Shown one piece after another: positions 1-9,122 of a stretch of DNA of 64,000 nt. Both the position numbers and the translations under genes were made by a program. The stretch's first letter is position 1, and every line of letters starts with the position of its first letter. The notes under the pieces are model-generated. The model saw only the letters and a list, made by a program, of their open reading frames with translations. It ran no database searches and was not told the origin of the DNA. Origin of the DNA: an uncultured Lachnospiraceae bacterium (lineage in GTDB: Bacteria; Bacillota; Clostridia; Lachnospirales; Lachnospiraceae); NCBI GenBank assembly GCA_902476265.1, contig CABSCP010000016.1:18139-82138 (forward strand). The letters are read 5' to 3'.

Positions 1-1
1 A

Positions 2-340
2 GACACGGAAGTGTTTGAAAGCGCGGAAATCGACGGGGCAAACGGCATACAGAAAGCGCTGTATATCACGCTTCCGCTGATTAAAAATACAATGCTGGTT
101 TGTATCACGCTTTGTATTGCCGGAAACATGAAGGCTTTTGATAATATATTTGTCATGACAAAAGGCGGCCCCGGCACGGCGTCCATGGTCATGGCAATGT
201 ATGGATACCAGGTATCCTTTAACCAGAGCAATATGGGATACGGCAGCTGTATTTCTGTTGGGATTTTCGTGTTGTCCTTATTGGTCATCGGCGGCTCACA
301 GAGCATAATCAAGTATTTTACAAGGGAAAAGGAGGCCTAG
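2..340 (+). CDS. Sugar ABC transporter permease, MalF/UgpA type (3' fragment)
   Basis: This is the C-terminal part of an inner-membrane permease; the 5' end lies outside the window and the frame is open to the first base. The visible part begins just before the EAA loop (ESAEIDGAN), the motif that docks on the ATPase subunit of binding-protein-dependent transporters. Two hydrophobic segments follow, then a short basic tail. The stop codon is only 4 nt before the next permease gene, the usual MalF-then-MalG order. The substrate cannot be read from the fragment; the alpha-xylosidase gene downstream suggests an alpha-xyloside or related oligosaccharide (inference). Confidence 0.9.
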   Translation, partial: DTEVFESAEIDGANGIQKALYITLPLIKNTMLVCITLCIAGNMKAFDNIFVMTKGGPGTASMVMAMYGYQVSFNQSNMGYGSCISVGIFVLSLLVIGGSQSIIKYFTREKEA

Positions 341-344
341 AGGG

Positions 345-1202
345 ATGAAAAGAGATAAAGATGTACATCCGGTCCGCAAAGGGATTCTGGGAATTTTTAT
401 GAATCTGATTCTGCTGATATTTTCATTGTCCTGCATTTTCCCGATCATCTGGATGGTTTATTCTTCTCTGAAAGAAAAAAGAGCGTTCAATGCGGATATC
501 ATCGGATTGCCGAAAAATCCAACGCTGATAAACTATATCCGCATTTTGAGTAATTCCGATTATCATCTGGGAGAATCCATGATGAACAGCGTCAGGACAA
601 CAGCATTGTCCATCATTATGATTGTGCTTTTCAGTTTTATAGTGGGCTATATCCTTGCCCGCGTCCGCTTTAAACTAAACAGGGCGCTATATGTGATGTT
701 TCTGATGGGGATGCTGATTCCGATCCATTCGCTGCTGGTGCCCATTTATGTGGTTTTTCGGAAATGCGGGATTTCCAACCAATGGTTTACCCTGTTGCTG
801 CCCTATGTTTCGTTCGGACTGCCCATGGGGATTTTCCTGGTGGAAGGTTATGTGAGAGGGATTCCGGTATCGTTGGAGGAAGCGGCGGCCATCGACGGCA
901 GCAGTTTTTCCAATACGCTTTGGAAAATTATTCTGCCTATCTGCAAGCCCATACTGGTGACAGTCGCCATCATTCAGGTATTCAGCTGCTGGAATGAATT
1001 TTCTTTTGCACTGGTGCTGATTAAGGATGTGTCTCTCCAGACAGTGCCGCTGGCGCTGACGCAGTTCAAGGGCCAGTTCGCTTCGGATTATCCGAAACAG
1101 ATGGCGGCAATGCTGATTACCATGGCGCCGATTGTGGTTTTGTATTTTGTGTTCAGCAAACAGATTATCAAGGGCATGGTAGCCGGTGCAGTGAAAGGGT
1201 AA
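345..1202 (+). CDS. Carbohydrate ABC transporter permease, MalG type
   Basis: The 285-residue protein is the second membrane subunit of a sugar importer. It has an N-terminal transmembrane helix (about residues 14-38), several more hydrophobic segments, and a typical EAA loop (EEAAAIDGSS) near residue 180. It ends in the GAVKG tail common to this family. It follows the first permease by 4 nt, so the two are co-translated. No ATPase gene is present nearby; clostridial sugar importers of this class usually share one MsmK-like ATPase encoded elsewhere (established for the family; assumed here). Confidence 0.93.
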   Translation: MKRDKDVHPVRKGILGIFMNLILLIFSLSCIFPIIWMVYSSLKEKRAFNADIIGLPKNPTLINYIRILSNSDYHLGESMMNSVRTTALSIIMIVLFSFIVGYILARVRFKLNRALYVMFLMGMLIPIHSLLVPIYVVFRKCGISNQWFTLLLPYVSFGLPMGIFLVEGYVRGIPVSLEEAAAIDGSSFSNTLWKIILPICKPILVTVAIIQVFSCWNEFSFALVLIKDVSLQTVPLALTQFKGQFASDYPKQMAAMLITMAPIVVLYFVFSKQIIKGMVAGAVKG

Positions 1203-1276
1203 GTGAAAGATCGTTTGCGGTTCAGTAAAGCGGAGAGCCGGACGCATCTAACAGGATTTACAGGGAGGAATTTACA

Positions 1277-3592
1277 ATGAAATTTACAGAAGGCTACTGG
1301 CTGCGCAGCGAACGGGCCAACGGTCTGTATGCAGCCCAGGCTTATTTAATTGAAGAAATCGAAAACGGGATGCGGGTGAGCGCGCCCACAGGGAAGGTTG
1401 CTTCCCGGGGCGACACGCTCAATATGCCTGTCATCACCATAGAATTTAAGGCCGCGGCCGAAAACGTCATTTCGGTCCGGGCATGGCATTATGAGGCCTA
1501 TGACAAGAAAGAACCCCGGTATGAAAAAACAGAAAGTCCCTGTGAGACTTCCTTTTTTATGAATGAGGAAGAAGCGGTGCTTACGGCAGGAAAGGTGAGC
1601 GTTCATGTGGACCGGAAAAACTGGGGCTACCGCTTTATGGCGGAAGGGAAACTTCTGACCTCCTGCGGCTTTCGGAATCTGGGCTATATCCGCTGGGATA
1701 AAAAGCCCTCCAGCATGTTCCCACAGGAAAATTATATGTATGAACATGAGTATGCGCCTTATATGGTGAATGAGCTTTCTCTGGCGCCGGGAGAAAACGT
1801 ATACGGATTTGGAGAACGGTTCACCGCTTTTGTAAAAAACGGACAGGTGGTGGACACATGGAACGAAGACGGCGGAACCGCTTCCCAGGTATCCTATAAA
1901 AGCATTCCTTTCTATATGACAAACCGGGGCTACGGCGTGTTTGTGGATCATTCGGACAATGTGTCTTTTGAGACGGCCAGCGAAAAAGTGGAATATGTGG
2001 GCTTTTCGGTGCCTGGGGAAGAACTGCGCTACTATCTGTTTTACGGGCCGGAGCCGAAAGCGATTTTGAAAAGATATACAGCGCTGACAGGGCGTCCGGC
2101 GCTGCCTCCCGCCTGGACATTTGGGTTATGGCTGTCCACCTCCTTTACCACAAACTATGATGAAAAGACGGTGACCGGATTTTTGGACGGGATGCAAGAG
2201 CGGGGGATCCCGCTGAGCGTATTCCATTTTGACTGTTTCTGGATGAAAGGCTTCCACTGGTGCGACTTTGAGTGGGATCAGGAAGTGTTCCCGGATGTGG
2301 AAGGCATGCTGAAGCGCTATCACGACAGGGGACTGAAAATCTGCGTATGGATCAATCCTTATATCGCCCAGGGGACGCCGGCGTTTAAAGAAGCAGCCGG
2401 AAAAGGGTATCTGCTGATGCGGGCGGACCAAAAAGGGGTGCGCCAGACGGATAACTGGCAGGCGGGGATGGGACTGGTGGATTTCACCAATCCGGCGGCC
2501 TGCGAATGGTATGAGGAAAAACTGAGCCGCCTGCTTTCCATGGGAGTGGATTGTTTTAAGACGGACTTCGGGGAACGGATCCCTGTCGATGTGTCCTGGT
2601 TTGACGGCAGCGATCCCCAGGCCATGCATAATTATTATACGTTCCTGTATAACAGATGCGTGTTTCAACTGTTAAAAAGGATGAAAGGCGAGAAGGAGGC
2701 GGTGCTGTTTGCCAGGAGCGCTACGGCGGGCTGCCAGCAGTTTCCTGTGCACTGGGGAGGCGACTGCAGCGCCAATTATGCTTCTATGGCGGAAACCCTG
2801 CGGGGCGGCCTGTCCTTTGCCATGTCGGGATTTTCCTTCTGGAGTCATGATATCGGCGGTTTTGAACATACGGCACCGGCGGATGTATACAAGAGGTGGC
2901 TTGCGTTCGGGCTATTATCCTCTCACAGCAGACTCCACGGTTCTTCCAGCTACCGGGTACCCTGGGCTTTTGATGAGGAAGCCTGTGAGGTGGCGCGCCA
3001 TTTTGTGCAGCTGAAATGCAGCCTGATGCCCTATTTATATGCCAAAGCGGTGGAGGCCCATGAGGAGGGCACGCCTGTGATGCGTCCCATGGTATTTGAG
3101 TATCCGAAAGACCCCGCCTGCGGTTTTCTGGACATGCAGTATATGCTTGGAGAGAGTCTGCTTGTGGCGCCGGTTTTCAATGAAGAAGGAAAAGGATGTT
3201 ATTACCTGCCGGAAGGGCTTTGGACAGACTGGCAGACAGGAGAAGTGAAGGAGGGAGGCCGCTATTATCAGGGTGTCTATGACTATTTCTCCCTGCCGTT
3301 GTATGTGAAGGAAAACACCCTGCTGGCGGTGGGCAGCGTAGACAACAGGCCGGATTATGATTATGCCAAAAACTGTGAGCTGCACTTATATACTCTGGGA
3401 GATGGAAAAGAAGCGGTGTGCAGGATACCGGATACGGAAGGGGCCATCGTACAGACCGTGACAGCAGTGCGGAACGGCGGACAGATTACCCTGCATTTGA
3501 CAAAGGAGGGGAAATTTCCGCTGGTGATCCATCAGGCGGACGGCAGACTGCGGAAGGAAGAAGCAGCCGACGGCAGAGTGATAATGCTGTAA
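1277..3592 (+). CDS. yicI: Alpha-xylosidase, glycoside hydrolase family 31
   Basis: The 771-residue enzyme closely resembles Escherichia coli YicI, which releases alpha-linked xylose from isoprimeverose-type oligosaccharides. The catalytic nucleophile motif KTDFGERIP is present (Asp430), as is the acid/base motif HWGGDC (Asp496). Their 66-residue spacing equals that of YicI. The substrate-pocket stretch beginning HFDCFWM and the segment SHSRLHGSSSYRVPW are also conserved. There is no signal peptide, so it acts in the cytoplasm on imported sugar. A good GGGAGG ribosome binding site precedes the ATG. It lies 74 nt after the permease and probably shares its operon. Confidence 0.95.
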   Translation: MKFTEGYWLRSERANGLYAAQAYLIEEIENGMRVSAPTGKVASRGDTLNMPVITIEFKAAAENVISVRAWHYEAYDKKEPRYEKTESPCETSFFMNEEEAVLTAGKVSVHVDRKNWGYRFMAEGKLLTSCGFRNLGYIRWDKKPSSMFPQENYMYEHEYAPYMVNELSLAPGENVYGFGERFTAFVKNGQVVDTWNEDGGTASQVSYKSIPFYMTNRGYGVFVDHSDNVSFETASEKVEYVGFSVPGEELRYYLFYGPEPKAILKRYTALTGRPALPPAWTFGLWLSTSFTTNYDEKTVTGFLDGMQERGIPLSVFHFDCFWMKGFHWCDFEWDQEVFPDVEGMLKRYHDRGLKICVWINPYIAQGTPAFKEAAGKGYLLMRADQKGVRQTDNWQAGMGLVDFTNPAACEWYEEKLSRLLSMGVDCFKTDFGERIPVDVSWFDGSDPQAMHNYYTFLYNRCVFQLLKRMKGEKEAVLFARSATAGCQQFPVHWGGDCSANYASMAETLRGGLSFAMSGFSFWSHDIGGFEHTAPADVYKRWLAFGLLSSHSRLHGSSSYRVPWAFDEEACEVARHFVQLKCSLMPYLYAKAVEAHEEGTPVMRPMVFEYPKDPACGFLDMQYMLGESLLVAPVFNEEGKGCYYLPEGLWTDWQTGEVKEGGRYYQGVYDYFSLPLYVKENTLLAVGSVDNRPDYDYAKNCELHLYTLGDGKEAVCRIPDTEGAIVQTVTAVRNGGQITLHLTKEGKFPLVIHQADGRLRKEEAADGRVIML

Positions 3593-3658
3593 AAAGCAAT
3601 ACTGGTCTTTATAACAGGAATCTGCTACAATAAAAGAAAAAACGGGAGGATTTTATTG

Positions 3659-4855
3659 ATGAAGGTTCTTGTGATAAATTGTGGAAGCTCCTCGCTGAAA
3701 TATCAGCTCATCGACAGCAGCACGGAGGATGTGCTCGCCAAGGGGCTTTGTGAGAGGATCGGGATAGACGGCAGCTGTGTGACCCATCAGAAGGCGGGAC
3801 AGGGTAAAATAAAAGAAGATGTGGATATGAGCGATCATACCGATGCGGTGAAAGTGGTGATCGAAAAGCTCACCGATCCAAAACAGGGAGTGATCCGTTC
3901 GCTGGAAGAAATTGACGCGGTAGGACACCGCATCGTCCATGGAGGCGAACGGTTTAAAGGCTCGGTTGTAATTGACGATGAGGTGATAGAAGCTATCACG
4001 GAATGCAACGATCTGGCGCCGCTGCACAATCCGGCGAATCTGATCGGCATTCATTCCTGCCGCAAGATCATGCCCGGCGTGCCCATGGCAGCGGTTTTCG
4101 ATACGGCTTTCCACCAGACAATGCCTAAAAAGGCATATCTGTACGGCCTGCCATACGAATATTATGAAAAGTATAAAGTACGCCGCTACGGATTCCATGG
4201 TACAAGCCACGACTTCGTATCCCGGCGTGCGGCTGAGATTTTGGGGAAAGACAGAAAGGATCTGCGCATTATCGTCTGCCATCTGGGCAACGGCGCATCC
4301 GTATCCGCTGTAAAATACGGGGAGTCCGTGGATACCTCCATGGGGCTGACACCCCTGGAAGGTCTGATCATGGGCACCAGGAGCGGGGATATGGATCCTG
4401 CCATTGTCGGTTTCCTTGCGGAAAAGGAAGGAATGAGTGCAACTGATGTGATCAATGTCTGCAATAAGCGTTCCGGCGTGCTGGGGCTGTCCGGCGGGTT
4501 ATCCAGCGACTTCAGGGATCTGGCGGAAGCGGCGGCAGATGGCAATGAAATGGCAAAGACGGCTTTGGATGCCTATGCGTACCGGGTGGGGAAATATATC
4601 GGTTCCTATGCGGCTGCCATGAACGGCGTGGATGTGATTGCCTTCACGGCCGGGGCCGGAGAAAACAATGCGGAAGTCCGTAGTCTGATCGGCCAGTATA
4701 TCGGATTTTTAGGCACGAACATTGATCCTGAAAAGAACAAACTGCGCGGGGAAGAAGTGATCCTTTCCGATGCGGATGCGAAAGTGGTGACTATGGTAGT
4801 ACCCACAAATGAGGAACTGGCAATCGCCCGGGAAACCGTGCGGCTGGTGGGATGA
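3659..4855 (+). CDS. ackA: Acetate kinase
   Basis: The protein converts acetyl phosphate and ADP to acetate and ATP, the energy-yielding last step of acetate fermentation. It is 398 residues, the normal length. The start VLVINCGSSSLK carries the conserved Asn7, and Asp148 lies in FDTAFHQTM. GFHGTSH and the glycine-rich HLGNGAS and GAGENN nucleotide-site motifs are all present. ATG at 3659 is chosen over the in-frame TTG at 3656 because it lies 8 nt after GGGAGGA. An extended -10 (TGCTACAAT, 3623-3631) lies upstream. The usual partner gene pta is not adjacent. Confidence 0.98.
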   Translation: MKVLVINCGSSSLKYQLIDSSTEDVLAKGLCERIGIDGSCVTHQKAGQGKIKEDVDMSDHTDAVKVVIEKLTDPKQGVIRSLEEIDAVGHRIVHGGERFKGSVVIDDEVIEAITECNDLAPLHNPANLIGIHSCRKIMPGVPMAAVFDTAFHQTMPKKAYLYGLPYEYYEKYKVRRYGFHGTSHDFVSRRAAEILGKDRKDLRIIVCHLGNGASVSAVKYGESVDTSMGLTPLEGLIMGTRSGDMDPAIVGFLAEKEGMSATDVINVCNKRSGVLGLSGGLSSDFRDLAEAAADGNEMAKTALDAYAYRVGKYIGSYAAAMNGVDVIAFTAGAGENNAEVRSLIGQYIGFLGTNIDPEKNKLRGEEVILSDADAKVVTMVVPTNEELAIARETVRLVG

Positions 4856-4876
4856 TTGAAAGGAAAAAACAAAGAG

Positions 4877-4912
4877 GAGAGCGGATGCAGCAATGCTTCC
4901 GCTCTCTTTTTT
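4877..4912 (+). terminator. Rho-independent terminator after acetate kinase
   Basis: GAGAGCGGA (4877-4885) pairs perfectly with TCCGCTCTC (4898-4906) and is followed by six T. It lies 21 nt after the ackA stop and separates ackA from the convergent GH5 gene. Confidence 0.9.
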
Positions 4913-4938
4913 GGCGGGAAGAGACGGAAAGAAATTTC

Positions 4939-6408
4939 CTATTCGTTCAACCGCTTTTGTAAAATTTCAAGATAGGACGTATTGACGGTGCAATTGCGCA
5001 GCGCAAAGGAATCCATGATGCGGCGGATGTCATCGGCGGTGTCGTTTTCAAAGAGCGCGGCATATTCCGGCTGCAGGACACCGGCGGCAAATCCTGTCAA
5101 AAGAGCATAGTTCATACATTTTTGGAAGGTGCCGAAAGTATAGCTGTCCGCTTGCGTGAGAAGGGAAAGCATATATTTTGTAAATTCCTGAGTCACTTTC
5201 TTTCCGGGACATTCGCTCCTCCATGCAGTGAAGTTTTCGGCGGCGAGAAGTCCTTTCATTCTTTGGACAGGTGCGATGCGCCGCATGTACTCACTCTGGG
5301 GATTCAAAGTGACGAGTCCCATGGTTCCACAGTCTTTGTAGGTCCATGGCGTCCAGTGCAGGCCGAGGGCATTCATCGCATGCAGCTGGTCGTCCATGGA
5401 TGCCAGACGGTACTGATTGTCCTCCTCTCCGGTACAGTATTGGGAACCAAACTCACTGATCCAGAGGGGAACCTGATATTTTTCTGAAAAACGCCAGCCT
5501 TCGGTTTCCTGAATATGGGAGAGCTGCTTGTCGTAATTCCAATAACTGCCTTCCTCGATACGGTCATTGTGAAGTGTTTCGTATCTGCCCGGATATGCGC
5601 CCGGCCCAAAGCTGGAAATAATATAGTCATGGGCAGAATAAACCAGGTTATCGTCAAAGGGTTCCTCCAGCCCTGCAAAATTGTGCCCATAGGAATCCCC
5701 TTCGATAAAAATAATATGCTTTCTGTCAATTTCACGGATTTTTTTTACGGCGGTGCGCACAATACGGTTAAAACGTTTGTAATCGGACGTAAAGTTTTCA
5801 TACATGTTGAAGGGGTAATCGCCGCTTCGGCAGTTGGAACTCGGCTCATTGAAAAGCTCGTAACCGGCGACTGCCGGGCAGTCCTTAAAACGCCGGGCGA
5901 GCTCCTGCATCAGGGCATAATAGCGGTTTTGATAGCAGGCATCGCGCCAGAAAAGAGAGATACCGCGGTCATTGTCACTGTGCCAGTGTGTATTCTGCCA
6001 GCCCTGTATGGCATGCATGTCAAATATCACATATAAACCGTTTCTTTCACAGCATGAAACCAGATCCTGAAGCATGGAAAATCCTTTTTCTTTGTACTGA
6101 AACGGAATTTCGTCGTCCTCAAAGTGGCGATAGTTTATGGCTACTCTGATACAGGTGGCCCCCAGGGATTTGATGAAGCGGATATCTTCTTCGGAAAAAA
6201 ATGCGGACAGCATATGATCAAAAAACAGATTCCCCTTTTCCTCTCCCAGTCGGGCGCATATATGCTCGCGCAGTGAAATTTCTGTTCCGGGATAACCGTT
6301 AATGAAGTTCTCCATGTTCATCCAGCCCCCTACACAGATCCCCCTCAAATAGACCGTCTCGCCGGTTTCTTTTATAATTCTCTTTTTCAGTGTTTGAAGA
6401 AAATCCAT
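4939..6408 (-). CDS. Glycoside hydrolase family 5 (cellulase-like), intracellular
   Basis: The 489-residue protein has a clan GH-A barrel. The general acid/base is in ELFNEP (Glu188) and the nucleophile in WISEFGS (Glu319). VIFDMHAIQGWQ and the SAHDY strand motif fit GH5. No signal peptide is seen, so it probably cleaves an imported beta-glycoside; the exact substrate and subfamily are not readable. ATG at 6408 is chosen because GGAGGA lies 7 nt upstream, which removes 21 residues from the longest frame. It is transcribed away from the sugar-binding protein gene at 6634, and the shared upstream region holds two dyads. Confidence 0.88.
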   Translation of the reverse strand: MDFLQTLKKRIIKETGETVYLRGICVGGWMNMENFINGYPGTEISLREHICARLGEEKGNLFFDHMLSAFFSEEDIRFIKSLGATCIRVAINYRHFEDDEIPFQYKEKGFSMLQDLVSCCERNGLYVIFDMHAIQGWQNTHWHSDNDRGISLFWRDACYQNRYYALMQELARRFKDCPAVAGYELFNEPSSNCRSGDYPFNMYENFTSDYKRFNRIVRTAVKKIREIDRKHIIFIEGDSYGHNFAGLEEPFDDNLVYSAHDYIISSFGPGAYPGRYETLHNDRIEEGSYWNYDKQLSHIQETEGWRFSEKYQVPLWISEFGSQYCTGEEDNQYRLASMDDQLHAMNALGLHWTPWTYKDCGTMGLVTLNPQSEYMRRIAPVQRMKGLLAAENFTAWRSECPGKKVTQEFTKYMLSLLTQADSYTFGTFQKCMNYALLTGFAAGVLQPEYAALFENDTADDIRRIMDSFALRNCTVNTSYLEILQKRLNE

Positions 6409-6428
6409 AGAAACATCCTCCTTAAAAT

Positions 6429-6506
6429 CAAACGTTTGTATAAGATTACTATAGATAGGACCATGGCGCAATATGAATAAATGTCAACATATACAGAAAA
6501 TGTTGA
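6429..6506. promoter_or_regulatory. Divergent control region with two dyads
   Basis: Between the GH5 gene (minus) and the binding-protein gene (plus) there is a perfect 10-bp palindrome CAAACGTTTG (6429-6438). There is also a spaced dyad, TCAACAT (6484-6490), 9 nt, ATGTTGA (6500-6506). Both are plausible operators for a dimeric regulator. The two-component LuxR-type regulator in the downstream operon is a candidate for the second dyad (inference). Confidence 0.45.
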
Positions 6507-6530
6507 TATATAAGAATCTTATTGTTAAAG

Positions 6531-6559
6531 TTGATGAATTTTCATACTTACCGTATATG
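6531..6559 (+). promoter_or_regulatory. Candidate sigma-A promoter of the GH2 operon
   Basis: TTGATG (6531-6536) and TATATG (6554-6559) are separated by 17 nt. They lie about 75 nt before the binding-protein start and just downstream of the spaced dyad at 6484-6506. Confidence 0.5.
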
Positions 6560-6633
6560 GGAGCTTATGCTAGAATCAGAGCATGAAGTTCATGAATTTC
6601 TGATCCGGAAAAAAGAAAATACAGGAGGGGCTT

Positions 6634-8070
6634 ATGAAAGGCAAAAAACTTTTAAGCATTTTATTGGGGATAACGATGCTGGTATCTGCGGCAGGATGTG
6701 GAAATACGGGAGAAACAGCCGCGCCGGCGGGGGATAATGAAAAAACTGCGGCTGAGAGCACATCCGCGCCGGAGGGAAAACCGGAGACTTCGGGAGAGAT
6801 CAGTAAGATCACCATGTGGTCAAATGATCAGCACGATCAGGCCATTATCGATGAAAAGATACGCGAGTTTAATGAGACAATCGGAAAAGAAAAAGGGATT
6901 GAAGTAGAGTATACGGTTTATGGCAGCGATTATTACAGCACGCTGGATGTAGCGGTATCCGCGGGAGAAGGACCTGATATTTTTAAATGTAATAAGATCG
7001 GAAACTATTCGGAAGCAGGTTATATTATGCCCTGGGAAGAGGAACCGGAGTTAAAGCCATTAATTGATCGTTTCAGTGAATACAATGCGCCGGGATACGG
7101 GGAGTTTTCAGGAAAAACCTATTCTGTCCCGATCCGGGTCACGACGTATGGAATTGCCTGCAATATGGATATTTTTGAAAAAAATGGTCTGAAAGTCCCC
7201 GAAACCTGGGATGATATGCGGGAATGCGCAAAGGTCATTACTGAAAATGGTAACGGGCAAACTTATGGATATGCACTGGCGATGGGTTACGGCTCTTACA
7301 ATTACTTTTATGTCAATCTTCCGAATGCTGCCAGCGTCGGGGACGAGTATTTTAACCATACTACAGGAAAATATGACTTCGCATCTGTAGGAGGATTCTT
7401 TGATCATGTGGCTGATATCATCAACGATGGAAGCATGTTTCCGGGATTTGAAACAATGGATGGGGATACCGCAAGGGCACAGTTTTCAGCGGGAAACATT
7501 GGTATGATCGGGGTTATGTCCTCTGATGTAACCACATTCAAAAACCAGTTCCCCTGCAGTTTTGAATGGGAAATGATTCCTTATCCCGTGAAGGATGCCG
7601 GGAACAGATATAAAGAGCCTGTGGGCGTTTCCATGTCTTATGTGATTGGATCTCGCTGTAAAGAGGAAGGGTATTCCGATAAAGTGGCTGAATTTTTGAA
7701 TTTCCTCTATTCAGATGAAGTTTTTGTTGCCACAAATGAAGCACAGGTGGATATTTCCATTCTTGGAGAGGAAATTACCAGTCAGTCTGCGACAGCGGAT
7801 ATGGACCCGAACTGGCTGAAGTTTTCGGATATGGATACGTTCTGCATCAAATATCCCAATCCTGACAGTGATCTCACAATTGAGGGAGATACCTTCCAGG
7901 AAGTTTACAATAAAATTTTATCGGGAATGATAACGGATATTGATGGCGCACTGGCAGAACTGGATGAAAAGTATAACGCAGCTCTGGAAGCAGCAGTAGC
8001 GGAAGGCAAGGTGAATATTGAGGATTATATTGATCCCAATATCAGTGAAAAGATGAAGTGGGTGAAATAA
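6634..8070 (+). CDS. Extracellular sugar-binding lipoprotein of an ABC transporter
   Basis: The 478-residue protein has a lipoprotein signal peptide with lipobox SAAGC; Cys22 would be lipidated and anchored outside the membrane. A short acidic, Ala/Thr-rich linker follows, then a family-1 solute-binding fold with the recognisable ITMWSNDQHDQAII opening strand. It delivers substrate to the two permeases encoded next. AGGAGGGG precedes the ATG. The gene heads a nine-gene operon and is separated from the permeases by a strong hairpin. The sugar is unknown; the GH2 enzyme in the operon suggests a beta-linked mannoside or similar (inference). Confidence 0.93.
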   Translation: MKGKKLLSILLGITMLVSAAGCGNTGETAAPAGDNEKTAAESTSAPEGKPETSGEISKITMWSNDQHDQAIIDEKIREFNETIGKEKGIEVEYTVYGSDYYSTLDVAVSAGEGPDIFKCNKIGNYSEAGYIMPWEEEPELKPLIDRFSEYNAPGYGEFSGKTYSVPIRVTTYGIACNMDIFEKNGLKVPETWDDMRECAKVITENGNGQTYGYALAMGYGSYNYFYVNLPNAASVGDEYFNHTTGKYDFASVGGFFDHVADIINDGSMFPGFETMDGDTARAQFSAGNIGMIGVMSSDVTTFKNQFPCSFEWEMIPYPVKDAGNRYKEPVGVSMSYVIGSRCKEEGYSDKVAEFLNFLYSDEVFVATNEAQVDISILGEEITSQSATADMDPNWLKFSDMDTFCIKYPNPDSDLTIEGDTFQEVYNKILSGMITDIDGALAELDEKYNAALEAAVAEGKVNIEDYIDPNISEKMKWVK

Positions 8071-8099
8071 TTTCACAGACAATCCGGAATGCAGTTATT

Positions 8100-8130
8100 G
8101 TTCCCGGCCCCGATCAGGAGGGCCGGGAAC
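8100..8130 (+). promoter_or_regulatory. Intercistronic hairpin after the binding-protein gene
   Basis: A perfect 11-bp stem, GTTCCCGGCCC (8100-8110) with GGGCCGGGAAC (8120-8130), has a 9-nt loop. No T-run follows, so it is not a standard terminator. Such hairpins commonly protect the upstream binding-protein mRNA so that it exceeds the permeases (known for mal-type operons; inferred here). Confidence 0.75.
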
Positions 8131-8163
8131 ATCATATACCCGTAAAGCGGAGGAAGGACAGAT

Positions 8164-9111
8164 ATGAAGTCAAAAAAAAGAAAAGGCAGGGCTGTGAAGA
8201 AATCCAGGCTTCATATGGGAAACAAAGTGCAGGAAATATTGATGATAACGCCTATGACGATTGGCTTCCTGCTGTTTTCCGTATATCCTATTTTCTGGGT
8301 GGTGCGCTGGTCTTTTTTTAACTATAACGGATACAGCGAACCGGTCTTCATCGGACTGGATAATTTTATAAGGGCGTTTACCAGAGACGCGGCCTACTGG
8401 GGATCATTAAAAAATACATTTGTGATAGCCGGGCTTAAAATGCTGGTTGAGATCCCTCTGGCGCTGCTGCTTGCGGTTATCCTGAATAACAAAATTAAGG
8501 GAAGCTCCTTTTTCAGAGTGATCTATTTTTTGCCGTCCGTATTCAGCATTGCTGTGGTAGGATTGATTTTTTCCATTCTGTTTTCCGCGTACAATGGAAT
8601 TGTGAACGCCCTGCTGAGGGAGACCGGGCTGATTGCCAGAAATATCAGCTGGTTTTCGGATAAAGGACATGCCATGTTCGTCATTATTTTAGTGTCGCTG
8701 TGGACGACCTTCGGATTGAATATGATCTATTTCCTGATGGGACTCCAGAATATTCCAAAGGCATTGTATGAATGTGCATCCATAGACGGCGCCAATCAGG
8801 TTCAGCAGTTCTTTTACATCACCGTCCCTCTGGTAGCGCCCATCCTGCAGCTGGTGCTGATGCTGAGCGTTTTGGGTACTATGAAAATGACGGACCTGAT
8901 TCTGGTGCTGACCAACGGAGCGCCGGGCGGTTCCACGGAAGTCGTGATGACCTACATATTTAAATATTTCTTTTCTTATGGAGATAATGCGGCCAGGGAT
9001 GTACAGTTTGGTTACGCATCTGCAATGGCTGTCATAACAGCGCTGATTTTAGGCTGTGTTACGGTGATCTATCTCAGGATTTCCAGAAAAATGCAGGAAG
9101 TGGAAGGATAG
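8164..9111 (+). CDS. Sugar ABC transporter permease, MalF type
   Basis: The 315-residue protein has a basic N-terminus, a first transmembrane helix near residues 28-48, and five further hydrophobic segments. The EAA loop (YECASIDGANQ) lies around residue 202-212 and would contact the shared ATPase. GGAGG occurs upstream. It is 93 nt after the binding-protein gene, with the protective hairpin between, and 11 nt before the second permease. Confidence 0.93.
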   Translation: MKSKKRKGRAVKKSRLHMGNKVQEILMITPMTIGFLLFSVYPIFWVVRWSFFNYNGYSEPVFIGLDNFIRAFTRDAAYWGSLKNTFVIAGLKMLVEIPLALLLAVILNNKIKGSSFFRVIYFLPSVFSIAVVGLIFSILFSAYNGIVNALLRETGLIARNISWFSDKGHAMFVIILVSLWTTFGLNMIYFLMGLQNIPKALYECASIDGANQVQQFFYITVPLVAPILQLVLMLSVLGTMKMTDLILVLTNGAPGGSTEVVMTYIFKYFFSYGDNAARDVQFGYASAMAVITALILGCVTVIYLRISRKMQEVEG

Positions 9112-9122
9112 GGGGGCAGGCT

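Noticed and set aside
5515..6036. 173-residue frame antisense to the GH5 gene
   Set aside because: Shadow of the real gene; no ribosome binding site or domain.
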